From Paraburkholderia sp. NMBU_R16 (lineage in GTDB: Bacteria > Pseudomonadota > Gammaproteobacteria > Burkholderiales > Burkholderiaceae), in contig NZ_JAAAYE010000001.1 of assembly GCF_013282575.1 (NCBI RefSeq), forward strand, positions 62,001 through 126,000: a stretch of 64,000 bases of DNA. Direction: 5' to 3'. Below are positions 1 to 7,045 of this stretch, piece by piece. The notes beneath the pieces were generated by a model. It was given only the letters and a program-made list of their open reading frames with translations. It did not search any database and had not been told where the DNA came from. The position numbers and the translations under genes are program-made. Each line of letters begins with the position of its first letter. The stretch's first letter is position 1.

Positions 1-257
1 TAGACGAGATCGCCGGGCATCAGGTCGATCGTGCCTTCGACGCGCTCGAATGCGCCGCCGACGGCACGCGCGAAGGCGCGCAACACCGTGGTCTTGCCGA
101 CGCCCACCCCTCCTTCGAGCAGGACGTGGCCGCGCGCGAACAGCGCGACGTTGATCAAGCGAATGGTCTGCTGCTGGCCGATCACGACCTTGCCCACCTC
201 GTCTTCGAGGCGCAAGGCATCGCTACGCCAGTCTTGAAGCTCTTCCCCCAATGCCAT
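1..257 (-). CDS. MoxR-family AAA+ ATPase, N-terminal part (runs off the window)
   Basis: Only the first 85 codons are present; the gene continues past the left edge. The translation starts MALGEELQDWRSDALRLEDE and carries the Walker A motif GGVGVGKTT after the stretch VVIGQQQTIRLINVALFARG, which is the layout of MoxR ATPases. MoxR proteins are cytoplasmic chaperone-like ATPases, usually encoded beside DUF58 and von Willebrand A-domain genes that would lie to the left of this window. The start is the first ATG of the frame, and no strong ribosome site stands before it. The family call is firm; the exact subfamily cannot be judged from this fragment. Confidence 0.85.
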   Translation of the reverse strand, partial: MALGEELQDWRSDALRLEDEVGKVVIGQQQTIRLINVALFARGHVLLEGGVGVGKTTVLRAFARAVGGAFERVEGTIDLMPGDLV

Positions 258-540
258 CGATCGATCCCCCACCCGCCGCATAGCCGAGCGCCGCGCGCAC
301 GAAACGCGCGCTCGTCGCGCAGGGCCGCTTCCGCCGGCCCCGGGTCTAAGCAGAGTTCATGCCGAAGCGAGGGGGCGAATGCGCGCGTCGCGTCGGGCGT
401 GGCTGAGCGTCGACGGACGCACGCCTGCCGCGTGAGCAACGCTGTCTGTCACGGCACGCCGGGACAGACTGTCACCGAAAGGACAGAGGTCCCGCCCGCG
501 CAGACGTTGCGGGGCGGATCGAGACATTCGCCGCGGACGA
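258..540. other. Intergenic stretch with one inverted repeat
   Basis: No convincing gene is seen here. It holds the upstream region of the MoxR gene and the downstream region of the 28-residue peptide gene. The only structure noticed is an inverted repeat, GTCTGTC at 444-450 and GACAGAC at 463-469, about 70 bases past the stop of the small gene. It has no T-run on either strand, so it is a weak terminator candidate at best. Confidence 0.4.
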
Positions 541-627
541 TCAGCGGGCGATGCGATAAAAGAACAGCGCCGTGCTGCCGGCAAACATGCCGAACAGCGT
601 GAGCGCCATTGCCATGGCGAGATCCAT
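541..627 (-). CDS. 28-residue hydrophobic membrane peptide
   Basis: A 28-codon frame begins MDLAMAMALTLFGMFAGSTA and ends LFFYRIAR. It is preceded by CTGGAGAACGC, which places a GGAGA ribosome site six bases before the ATG. The peptide is almost entirely one hydrophobic segment with a short positive C-terminal tail, the shape of a single-pass small membrane protein such as the accessory subunits of larger membrane complexes. I do not recognise the family. It stands alone between the MoxR gene (same strand, 283 bases downstream) and the divergent epimerase gene. Support comes from the ribosome site and composition; no homologue was checked. Confidence 0.5.
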   Translation of the reverse strand: MDLAMAMALTLFGMFAGSTALFFYRIAR

Positions 628-831
628 GCGTTCTCCAGAGGGACGGGAGGGGCGGCAGCGGCAACCGTTTCGGGCGGCACGAAAGTCGCATTATGGGCAT
701 CCCCCTGTGTCGGACAAAGTCGAGATTTCCCGAGCAAGGGTTTTTCCCAAGCCGCGGCTGGCGCACAATATCGGCTTCGGCGCACACCGGCCCGGTGGTC
801 TGCGCCGCCTCTTCCCCGCTATCCACGGACC

Positions 832-1743
832 ATGATGACCCGCTTTCAAGATCACGACATCGTAGAACTGCGTCACGGCGACTCGCTCATACGCGTCGCA
901 CCTCAATTCGGCGGCCGCCTGCTGTCCTGGGACATCGGCGCCGAACCGGTCATCTACTGGCCCGATCAGGCGGATTGGAGTCAGCTCGCGCGCGTGCGCG
1001 GCGGCAATCCGCTGCTTTTCCCGTTTCTCGGCCGCCATCGCGTGGACGGCCGGCTCGGAGAATGGCGCGACAGCGCCGACGTCGTGCGGCCCATGCCGAT
1101 GCACGGCTTTGCGCGCGATTTGCCGTTCGCGGCCACGGTCGATGCCGACGGGCGCAGCATCCGCATGACGCTGACCGATACGGAGGAGACCCGCCAGGCC
1201 TACCCGTTCGCCTTCCGTTTCGAAGCCTGCTACCGGCTCATCGATAGCCAGACGCTCGAGGTGTCGCTGACCACGGCCAATACCGGCACTCAGCCGCTGC
1301 CGTCCTATCCCGGCCACCATTTTTATTTTGCACTGCCGCACAAGATGCGTCCGCACACCACGCTCGAGCTGCCCGCGACGGACCGGCGCCATCAGCTCGA
1401 GGACGGGGCCATCACCGCGCCGGTCCCGGGCGAGCCGCGCTACACGCTCGACGAGGCACGCATCCATGATCGCTTCCATTGCCTGCGTGCAATTCCGTCC
1501 GCGCCGATCAGCATCGTCTGCCCACCGCTTCGCAAGCGGATCGAGATCGATCTCGACCGGCCGGGTTCGGTGCCCTGGTATGCGGTGACGACGTGGACGG
1601 AGAAGGACACCTCCGACTTCTACTGCGTGGAACCCTGGCTCGGGCTCCCCGACGCGATCCATAACGGCTTCGGCTTGCGCTGGATCGCCCGGGGAGAGAG
1701 CCACACCGCCATCCTGCGTATTTCGGTCTCGAATATCGGCTAA
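832..1743 (+). CDS. Aldose 1-epimerase family protein (GalM/YeaD-like mutarotase)
   Basis: A 303-residue cytoplasmic sugar-ring mutarotase that interconverts alpha and beta anomers of an aldose or aldose phosphate. Family landmarks are FGGRLLSW near the N-terminus, PMPMHGFARDLPF with the first conserved histidine, YPGHHFYFALPH with the second, and VEPWLGLPDAIHNG near the C-terminus holding the usual catalytic glutamate. Length fits the family. Two adjacent ATG codons (832 and 835) could start it; 832 is used. It appears to be a single-gene unit, with no sugar operon beside it, so the substrate cannot be deduced. It could be a hexose-6-phosphate mutarotase rather than a galactose mutarotase. 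Confidence 0.85.
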   Translation: MMTRFQDHDIVELRHGDSLIRVAPQFGGRLLSWDIGAEPVIYWPDQADWSQLARVRGGNPLLFPFLGRHRVDGRLGEWRDSADVVRPMPMHGFARDLPFAATVDADGRSIRMTLTDTEETRQAYPFAFRFEACYRLIDSQTLEVSLTTANTGTQPLPSYPGHHFYFALPHKMRPHTTLELPATDRRHQLEDGAITAPVPGEPRYTLDEARIHDRFHCLRAIPSAPISIVCPPLRKRIEIDLDRPGSVPWYAVTTWTEKDTSDFYCVEPWLGLPDAIHNGFGLRWIARGESHTAILRISVSNIG

Positions 1744-1748
1744 GCGTC

Positions 1749-1792
1749 GGCTGACTGCGGGCTGACTGCCGGCTGACTGTGGGCTGACTGTG
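1749..1792. repeat. 11-bp tandem repeat, four copies
   Basis: Immediately after the epimerase stop codon the unit GGCTGACTGNG is repeated four times head to tail with period 11 (1749, 1760, 1771, 1782), followed by a degenerate fifth start (GGCCGACATCG). Copies differ only at the last two positions. Its function is unknown. Confidence 0.85.
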
Positions 1793-1898
1793 GGCCGACA
1801 TCGCCGCCGCGCGCTCGCCAGCCGGTAAAATCCGACGTTTCGAGCGCGCCGCCCGCCGGGGCTGCCGCGGCTCGCCGATGCCGTTCAAGCGAGGATCA

Positions 1899-2609
1899 AT
1901 GTCGAGAACAACGATGAGGCGGCTGGCCGCCGCCGCGATGGCGGCGACGCTGGTCGCATGCGGCACGCCCAGTGTCGCGCCGGGGTACTACCGCGTGGAG
2001 CGCGGAGACACGATATCGAAGATTGCGCGTGCACACCGCCAATCGGTACCGAGCATCGTGCGCTGGAACAATCTCACGAATCCCGATTCCATCGAGGTCG
2101 GACAAGTGCTGCGCGTGGCCCCGCCCGGCGCGGGCTCGACCCGTACCGCACCTGGCGACGTCCGCACGACACCGGGCACCGCGTCCGCTGGGGTGACTCC
2201 CCGCGCCGGTTCCGCCACGGAGGCCACGCCCGCGCCCTCCTCGCGCAACGCGCTCGTATGGCCCGCCCAAGGTACGACCGTGCGCACGTTCGATGGCGCC
2301 AGCTCGAAGGGCATCGATATCGCCAATGCGCTGGGTACACCCGTCGTCGCCGCGGCTGGCGGAACCGTCGTCTATGCGGGCAACGGCCTGCGCGGCTACG
2401 GTAATCTGCTCATCGTCAAACATAACGCGAACTATCTCACCGCCTATGCTCATAACAGTAAATTGCTGGTCCAGGAAGGGCAGACGGTTTCCCAAGGGCA
2501 GCAAATCGCCGCCATGGGCGACAGCGACAACGATCGTGTCGCGCTGCACTTCGAATTGCGGTACAAAGGACAGTCGATCGATCCTGCGCGCTACCTGCCG
2601 ACACGTTGA
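1899..2609 (+). CDS. nlpD: LysM plus degenerate LytM (M23) lipoprotein, NlpD-like amidase activator
   Basis: A 236-residue predicted outer-membrane lipoprotein. The signal peptide ends in LVAC (Cys21). A LysM domain follows (YYRVERGDTISKIARAH), then a low-complexity Pro/Thr/Ala linker and a C-terminal M23 domain (SKGIDIANALGTPVVAAAGG to PARYLPTR). The zinc site looks broken, as in E. coli NlpD: SKGIDIA replaces HxGxD and ALHFEL replaces HxHFE. NlpD proteins do not cut peptidoglycan themselves but activate the amidase AmiC at division, which is the likely role here. The start is the ATG after CGAGGATCA rather than the ATG at 1878, because it has a ribosome site and a proper signal peptide. The usual nlpD neighbours (rpoS, pcm) are absent, so it may be a paralogue. 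Confidence 0.8.
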   Translation: MSRTTMRRLAAAAMAATLVACGTPSVAPGYYRVERGDTISKIARAHRQSVPSIVRWNNLTNPDSIEVGQVLRVAPPGAGSTRTAPGDVRTTPGTASAGVTPRAGSATEATPAPSSRNALVWPAQGTTVRTFDGASSKGIDIANALGTPVVAAAGGTVVYAGNGLRGYGNLLIVKHNANYLTAYAHNSKLLVQEGQTVSQGQQIAAMGDSDNDRVALHFELRYKGQSIDPARYLPTR

Positions 2610-2964
2610 AAACGCAACGGTCAGCAGTCACGATGATTATTGCGCCCCTAGCATGAGGCTCACCACTCACGAAAAAAAGGCCCGGCAGTGCCGGGCCAAC
2701 GGGGGTTCGGCGCATTGAGGCAAAGGACCGGTTCGCCGTGCGCCGTGTAGAAATCTAGTCGTTCGGTGCAGCGCCCACAATCGCCGGGGAGCCGCAAGCG
2801 ATATAAATGTCCGGCAAAGCCGAAGTAATGTCAGGGAAACGATGATTCAATAAGGATTAAGCTGATTTAACGAAGAAAACTTTCTTCAGAAATTATTATG
2901 TAATTGCGGTCATTTAAAAATCAGTTCAATCAAGCGTCGGACGAATTGCTGGAGCGAGACAGAC
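2610..2964. other. 355-base intergenic region with a hairpin and an AT-rich promoter zone
   Basis: No gene is supported here. The left half carries a strong GC hairpin (2679-2697). The right half (about 2800-2930) is distinctly AT-rich compared with the surroundings and very likely holds the promoter of the acyl-CoA synthetase gene, though I could not single out one convincing -35/-10 pair. Confidence 0.5.
2679..2697. terminator. Hairpin terminator after the NlpD-like gene
   Basis: GGCCCGGCAGTGCCGGGCC is a perfect eight-base stem with a three-base loop. Seven A residues precede it on the plus strand, so the T-run is on the minus strand. On the plus strand it is followed by AACGGGGG. It may act in both directions; for the plus-strand gene upstream it would be a T-less terminator. 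Confidence 0.6.
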
Positions 2965-4605
2965 ATGCTGACGAAGACCGATACCTACGAATCGCTAGTG
3001 CGATCTTTTGCGTGGCACATTCCCGCCCGCTACAACATCGGCGTCGATACCTGCGACAAATGGGCCGATGGAAGCGGCCGCCTTGCCCTCGTATACGAAA
3101 GCAGCGACGGCACGATCGTGCGCTACAGCTTCGACGACCTGAAGGCGCTCTCGAACCGGCTTGCATCGAGCTTCGCGGCTCGCGGCATTACCCGCGGCGA
3201 GCGCATCGGCATCTTCCTGCCGCAGGCGCCCGAAACGGCGCTTGCCCATCTGGCAGCCTACAAGCTCGGGGCGGTTGCGGTGCCGCTCTTTGCGCTGTTC
3301 GGTCAGGAAGCGCTCGAATATCGCCTCGCCAACAGCGGTGCCGCGGCACTCGTCACGAACGCGGCAGGCCTCGCGAAAATCGCACCGATCCGCGCCTCGC
3401 TGCCCGAGTTGAAAGCGGTGTACTGCATCGATGGCGATGCCCCGTTCGCGGCGCTACCCGAGGCGCTCGCCTTCTGGCCCGAGCTCGAATCGCGCTCGCC
3501 CGAGTTCACGCCAGCCGATACGCACGCCGACGACCCCGCGGTCATCATCTATACCTCGGGCACGACCGGCAAACCGAAAGGTGCGTTGCATGGCCACCGC
3601 GTCCTACCCGGCCACCTGCCCGGCGTCGAGATGCCGCTGGCATTCTTCCCCGACCATGCGCGAATGATATGGACGCCGGCGGATTGGGCCTGGATCGGCG
3701 GACTGCTCGACGTTCTGCTGCCTGCCTGGCACCACGGCGTGCCGGTGCTCGCACGCCGCTTCGAGAAGTTCGAGCCCGAAGCCGCGTTCGATCTGATGGC
3801 GCGCCATGGCGTCACGCATGCGTTCTTGCCGCCCACGGCGCTCAAGATGCTGCGTACGGTCGGCTCGCCGCGCGAGCGCTACGCACTTTCGCTCGTCGCG
3901 GTTTCGAGCGGGGGCGAATCGCTCGGCGAAGAGTTGATCGAATGGGGACGCGCGGCGCTTGGAGTCACGCTCAACGAGTTCTACGGGCAAACCGAGTGCA
4001 ACGTCGTACTCAGTTCGTGCAGCACGCTGTTCGAGCCGCGCATCGGCTCGATCGGCAAAGCCGTGCCGGGCCATCGCGTCGCCATCGTCGACGACGAAGG
4101 GCGCGAACTGCCACCGGGCACCGAAGGCAACATCGGCATCCGTTCGCCCGACCCGGTGATGTTCCTCGGCTACTGGCGCAATGAGGAAGCGACCCGCGAG
4201 AAGTTCGCCGGCGATTATCTGCTGACGGGTGACCTCGGCGTGCTGGATGAGGATGGTTTTTTCCGCTTCGTCGGCCGCAACGACGATGTCATCACGAGCG
4301 CCGGGTACCGGATCGGCCCGGGGCCCATCGAGGACTGCCTGCTGGGCCACCCTGCCGTGCGGCTCGCGGCGGTCGTCGGCGTGCCCGACCCGACGCGAAC
4401 CGAGATCGTCAAGGCGTTCATCGTACTGAACCCGGGCTTTGCGCCGTCGCCCGCATTGGAGCGCGAAATTCAGGAGCATGTGAAGACGCGCCTTGCCGCG
4501 CACGAATATCCTCGGGCCGTCGCTTTCGTGACGAACCTGCCGATGACCGCGACCGGCAAGATCATTCGCCGTGCGCTGCGCGACAGCCCGCCCGACGCGG
4601 CTTAG
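2965..4605 (+). CDS. Acyl-CoA synthetase (AMP-forming, acetyl/propionyl/medium-chain type)
   Basis: A 546-residue ANL-superfamily ligase that activates a carboxylic acid with ATP and CoA. The signature loop is YTSGTTGKPKGALHGHR, the adenine-binding motif is LNEFYGQTECN, the hinge region holds LLTGDLGVLDEDGFFRFVGR, and the catalytic lysine loop is MTATGKIIRR near the C-terminus. Start and length match acetoacetyl/acetyl-CoA synthetase-like enzymes annotated as AMP-binding proteins in Burkholderiaceae. The gene stands alone behind an AT-rich upstream zone, so the acid it activates is open; acetate, propionate or a short or medium-chain fatty acid are all possible. Cytoplasmic. Confidence 0.85.
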   Translation: MLTKTDTYESLVRSFAWHIPARYNIGVDTCDKWADGSGRLALVYESSDGTIVRYSFDDLKALSNRLASSFAARGITRGERIGIFLPQAPETALAHLAAYKLGAVAVPLFALFGQEALEYRLANSGAAALVTNAAGLAKIAPIRASLPELKAVYCIDGDAPFAALPEALAFWPELESRSPEFTPADTHADDPAVIIYTSGTTGKPKGALHGHRVLPGHLPGVEMPLAFFPDHARMIWTPADWAWIGGLLDVLLPAWHHGVPVLARRFEKFEPEAAFDLMARHGVTHAFLPPTALKMLRTVGSPRERYALSLVAVSSGGESLGEELIEWGRAALGVTLNEFYGQTECNVVLSSCSTLFEPRIGSIGKAVPGHRVAIVDDEGRELPPGTEGNIGIRSPDPVMFLGYWRNEEATREKFAGDYLLTGDLGVLDEDGFFRFVGRNDDVITSAGYRIGPGPIEDCLLGHPAVRLAAVVGVPDPTRTEIVKAFIVLNPGFAPSPALEREIQEHVKTRLAAHEYPRAVAFVTNLPMTATGKIIRRALRDSPPDAA

Positions 4606-4627
4606 GCGCGGCCCGCGATGGCGGGCG

Positions 4628-5158
4628 TCAGGCCATGCGCCGAAGCACGCCGTCGCGCAAAATGAAGTGGTGATAAAGCGCACCGGCGAGATGCAGGCCG
4701 ATGAGGCCCAGCAACCCCCACGCGAGCACCTGATGAAGGTCGCCCATTTCATGGCCGAGCGGGGAGCCGGTGGCGGAAAGCGCCGGCAACGAAATCGTCC
4801 CGAATAGCGTGACGTGCCAGCCGCGCGATGAAGCGTTGATCCAGCCCATCACCGGCTGCACGATGAGAAGCAGATAAAGAAGGCCATGCGTGAGGCGCGC
4901 GACGAGGCGCATCGAGGGCGTCGTTTCGACGACATCGGGTTCGCGCCGCATCAGGCGCCAGACGATTCGGACGAACATGACCGCGATGATCACGGTGCCG
5001 ATCTCGAGATGCCAGGTAATCAAGCCGACCGGCTGGGTCCCTCGATGAATCTCGGGCATCGTCCATGCGACTACATATTGCACGACCAGCAGTGCAACGA
5101 TGAGCCAATGCAAAACGCGGGCAAATGGGTCGTAGCGCGAAATCGAAATCGCTGCCAT
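4628..5158 (-). CDS. Cytochrome b561 family membrane haem protein
   Basis: A 176-residue protein with four predicted membrane segments. Histidines suited to ligate b-type haems occur in each helix region: RVLHWLIVAL, TWHLEIGTVIIAV, RLTHGLLYLLL and LIGLHLAGALYHHF. This is the prokaryotic cytochrome b561 (CybB-like) pattern, which carries electrons in the inner membrane, in some members from quinol or superoxide. The ATG at 5158 is preferred because AAAGGACATCCGCTC precedes it and the protein then begins MAAISISRYDPFARVLHW; the open frame extends further upstream without a good ribosome site. It converges with the acyl-CoA synthetase gene with only 22 bases between them. Confidence 0.85.
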   Translation of the reverse strand: MAAISISRYDPFARVLHWLIVALLVVQYVVAWTMPEIHRGTQPVGLITWHLEIGTVIIAVMFVRIVWRLMRREPDVVETTPSMRLVARLTHGLLYLLLIVQPVMGWINASSRGWHVTLFGTISLPALSATGSPLGHEMGDLHQVLAWGLLGLIGLHLAGALYHHFILRDGVLRRMA

Positions 5159-5329
5159 GAGCGGATGTCCTTTGAAGTGAGTGATTCGATAGCCGTTTGA
5201 GCGACGACGGATTTTAGCGTGCCGGACAGTCCGCAACATCACCGCGCGTTACGGGATGTAATCGAGCATCGAAAACCGGCGATCAGTATCGGTTATAGTG
5301 ACGCCCGCCTTGAACCGCATATTCCCATC

Positions 5330-5653
5330 ATGAGTTCCGAACACCCCGACGCCGGCAACGGCCAGCACAGTCCGCTCTATCTGAAACTGCTCGGCGAAAC
5401 GGCAAAAATCGGCTGGAGCGAGCTCGAACGCTTTTTCGCGCGCGGCATGCTGCTGCTCGTCGCACGCGATCTCGACCTCGTGAGTGTGGCCGAAGCCATT
5501 GCCGCGGACGATTCGCAACAAGTGGCGCAATGGCTGTCGGCCGGGCTCGTCGAGCGGCTGCAAGCCGAAACGGCGGCCGAATTCGCCGAGCGCGACCCTG
5601 AACTCTGGGCTGTCGTCGTCTCACCGTGGGTCTGCGTGCAAGCGCGCGGCTGA
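5330..5653 (+). CDS. DUF2288 family protein
   Basis: A 107-residue acidic soluble protein. The core LGETAKIGWSELERFFARGM, then LDLVSVAEAIAADDSQQVAQ and WAVVVSPWVCVQ near the end, matches the small DUF2288 family of proteobacteria, whose function is unknown. The ATG at 5330 gives the usual length and removes an implausible 37-residue extension. It is divergent from the cytochrome b561 gene, with the promoter region between (about 5160-5330). Nothing in the sequence suggests an enzyme activity. Confidence 0.75.
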   Translation: MSSEHPDAGNGQHSPLYLKLLGETAKIGWSELERFFARGMLLLVARDLDLVSVAEAIAADDSQQVAQWLSAGLVERLQAETAAEFAERDPELWAVVVSPWVCVQARG

Positions 5654-5742
5654 CGCTCACCGCTTCGCGCCGCGCTCCCCCTCCGATTCGCCAAGAAGTG
5701 TCCTAATATGTACTCGTCGCTTTATGGCGAAAGGAGGCATCC

Positions 5743-5910
5743 ATGGACGCTGAATCGATCGCCGGCCTGGTCGGACTGGGAGTGGGCCTGCTGGTGCTGG
5801 TCGGGCTGACAATCTTCGAATCGCTCTCGTACAAGCGGGAACATGGCGAAGGCATCCTTCACCACTGGCTCTCGGCCCATCACATGCTCGACTGGCGACG
5901 CAAACATTGA
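5743..5910 (+). CDS. 55-residue single-pass membrane protein
   Basis: A short gene with a textbook ribosome site (AAAGGAGG, six bases before the ATG). The product starts MDAESIAGLVGLGVGLLVLV, forming one hydrophobic segment of about 20 residues, and ends in a basic, histidine-rich tail (HHWLSAHHMLDWRRKH). No family is recognised. It lies 89 bases after the DUF2288 gene on the same strand and ends 37 bases before the convergent LysR gene. The histidines in the tail could bind metal or haem, but that is only a composition remark. Confidence 0.65.
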   Translation: MDAESIAGLVGLGVGLLVLVGLTIFESLSYKREHGEGILHHWLSAHHMLDWRRKH

Positions 5911-5947
5911 TGGCGTCGTGCGTCACGTCCAGCCCGCGTGACGCCTT

Positions 5948-6886
5948 TCAGGTCGATGCGAATTGCCGAAGCGCGGCTTGCTCTGCAGCCAGCGTGGCGG
6001 GCAACTCTGCGCGCATGAAATCCACCCAGGTCCTGATCTTTGCATCGAGATATTCGCGTGACGAATAGAGCGCGTGGATGTTCATCGGCTGCGACGTATA
6101 GTCGGGCATGACCCAACGCAGATCGCCGCTTTTCAAACCCCGCATGACCGTATAAGTCGGCAATACGGCGATGCCCATGCCCTCGCGCACGGCCATTGCC
6201 ATTGCCTCCGCGCCGTTGACCTGAAACGGTGCGGGCGGCAGCACGAACGTTTCGGCGCCGTTGGGGCCGTCGAAATCCCATTTGTCGAATGTCGAGCCCG
6301 GCGTCACGAGCCGCAGACAGACGTGATCGGCCAGTTCGCCCGGCGTTTTGGGCACGCCGTGTCGTTCGAGATACGCGGGCGATGCGCACGCGATGCTGAA
6401 CGCGGTGCCGAGCCGCTGCGATATCAACCCCGAATCGGGCAGGTGGTAGCCGAGTACCAGCGAGACATCGTAGCCTTCGTCGAGCAGATCGGGGATGCGC
6501 TGCGCCAACGTGAGTTCGACCGACACGTCCGGGTAGCGCTGCCGGTAGCGGCCGATCGCGGGCACGACGTAGTGTCCGCCGAAGCTCGCCATCGCGTGCA
6601 TGCGCAGTTTGCCCGACGGGCGCGCGTGCGCATCGCTTGCTTCGGCCTCGGCCTCTTCCACGTAGGCGAGGATCTGCTGGCAGCGGCGCAAATAACGCTC
6701 GCCCGCCTCGGTGAGCGCAATGCGCCGCGTCGTGCGGTTCAAAAGACGCGTGTGCAGATGCGCTTCCAGATCCGATACCGCGCGCGACGCGTAAGCGGTC
6801 GTCGTATTCAAATGCTGCGCGGCCGCGGTGAAGCTGCCCGATTCAACGACGCGCGTGAAGACGCGCATGTTCTGAAGCGTGTCCAT
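5948..6886 (-). CDS. LysR-family transcriptional regulator of the efflux operon
   Basis: A 312-residue LysR regulator. The N-terminal winged helix-turn-helix starts MDTLQNMRVFTRVVESGSFT and continues through ASRAVSDLEAHLHTRLLNRT; a LysR substrate-binding domain follows from about residue 90. ATG 6886 is chosen over an upstream one since GAAGGGAAA precedes it and the HTH then begins at the normal place. It is divergent from the four-gene efflux operon, with a 159-base shared control region that contains a 17-bp palindrome. By analogy with AaeR, it probably senses an aromatic acid and controls that operon. Confidence 0.9.
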   Translation of the reverse strand: MDTLQNMRVFTRVVESGSFTAAAQHLNTTTAYASRAVSDLEAHLHTRLLNRTTRRIALTEAGERYLRRCQQILAYVEEAEAEASDAHARPSGKLRMHAMASFGGHYVVPAIGRYRQRYPDVSVELTLAQRIPDLLDEGYDVSLVLGYHLPDSGLISQRLGTAFSIACASPAYLERHGVPKTPGELADHVCLRLVTPGSTFDKWDFDGPNGAETFVLPPAPFQVNGAEAMAMAVREGMGIAVLPTYTVMRGLKSGDLRWVMPDYTSQPMNIHALYSSREYLDAKIRTWVDFMRAELPATLAAEQAALRQFAST

Positions 6887-6919
6887 AGCCGGTTTTCCCT
6901 TCAACGATGCGGCTCGATT

Positions 6920-6936
6920 GTTGCACGGCCTGCAAC
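6920..6936. promoter_or_regulatory. LysR-box palindrome between regulator and efflux operon
   Basis: GTTGCACGGCCTGCAAC is a perfect palindrome with a five-base centre (GTTGCA-N5-TGCAAC). It contains the T-N11-A signature of LysR binding sites and lies 34 bases upstream of the LysR start codon, inside the divergent promoter region. Confidence 0.65.
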
Positions 6937-6981
6937 GTCGATTATCTCAAAAGCTGTAAAGATCTCTTGCATCCTTACCGC

Positions 6982-7010
6982 TTATTCCACAATGACGCGA
7001 AAAATATAAT
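6982..7010 (+). promoter_or_regulatory. Sigma-70 promoter of the efflux operon
   Basis: A perfect -10 hexamer TATAAT (7005-7010) has TTATTC 17 bases upstream (6982-6987). The GTG start of the first efflux gene is 35 bases beyond. The poor -35 and the LysR box about 45 bases upstream fit an activator-dependent promoter. Confidence 0.6.
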
Positions 7011-7045
7011 CGATTCGGTCTATTACCGCTGTCGAGGAGAGAATC

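Noticed and set aside
444-469. Inverted repeat GTCTGTC/GACAGAC as an operator or terminator
   Set aside because: Seven-base arms with no T-run and no nearby start site; too weak for a separate call.
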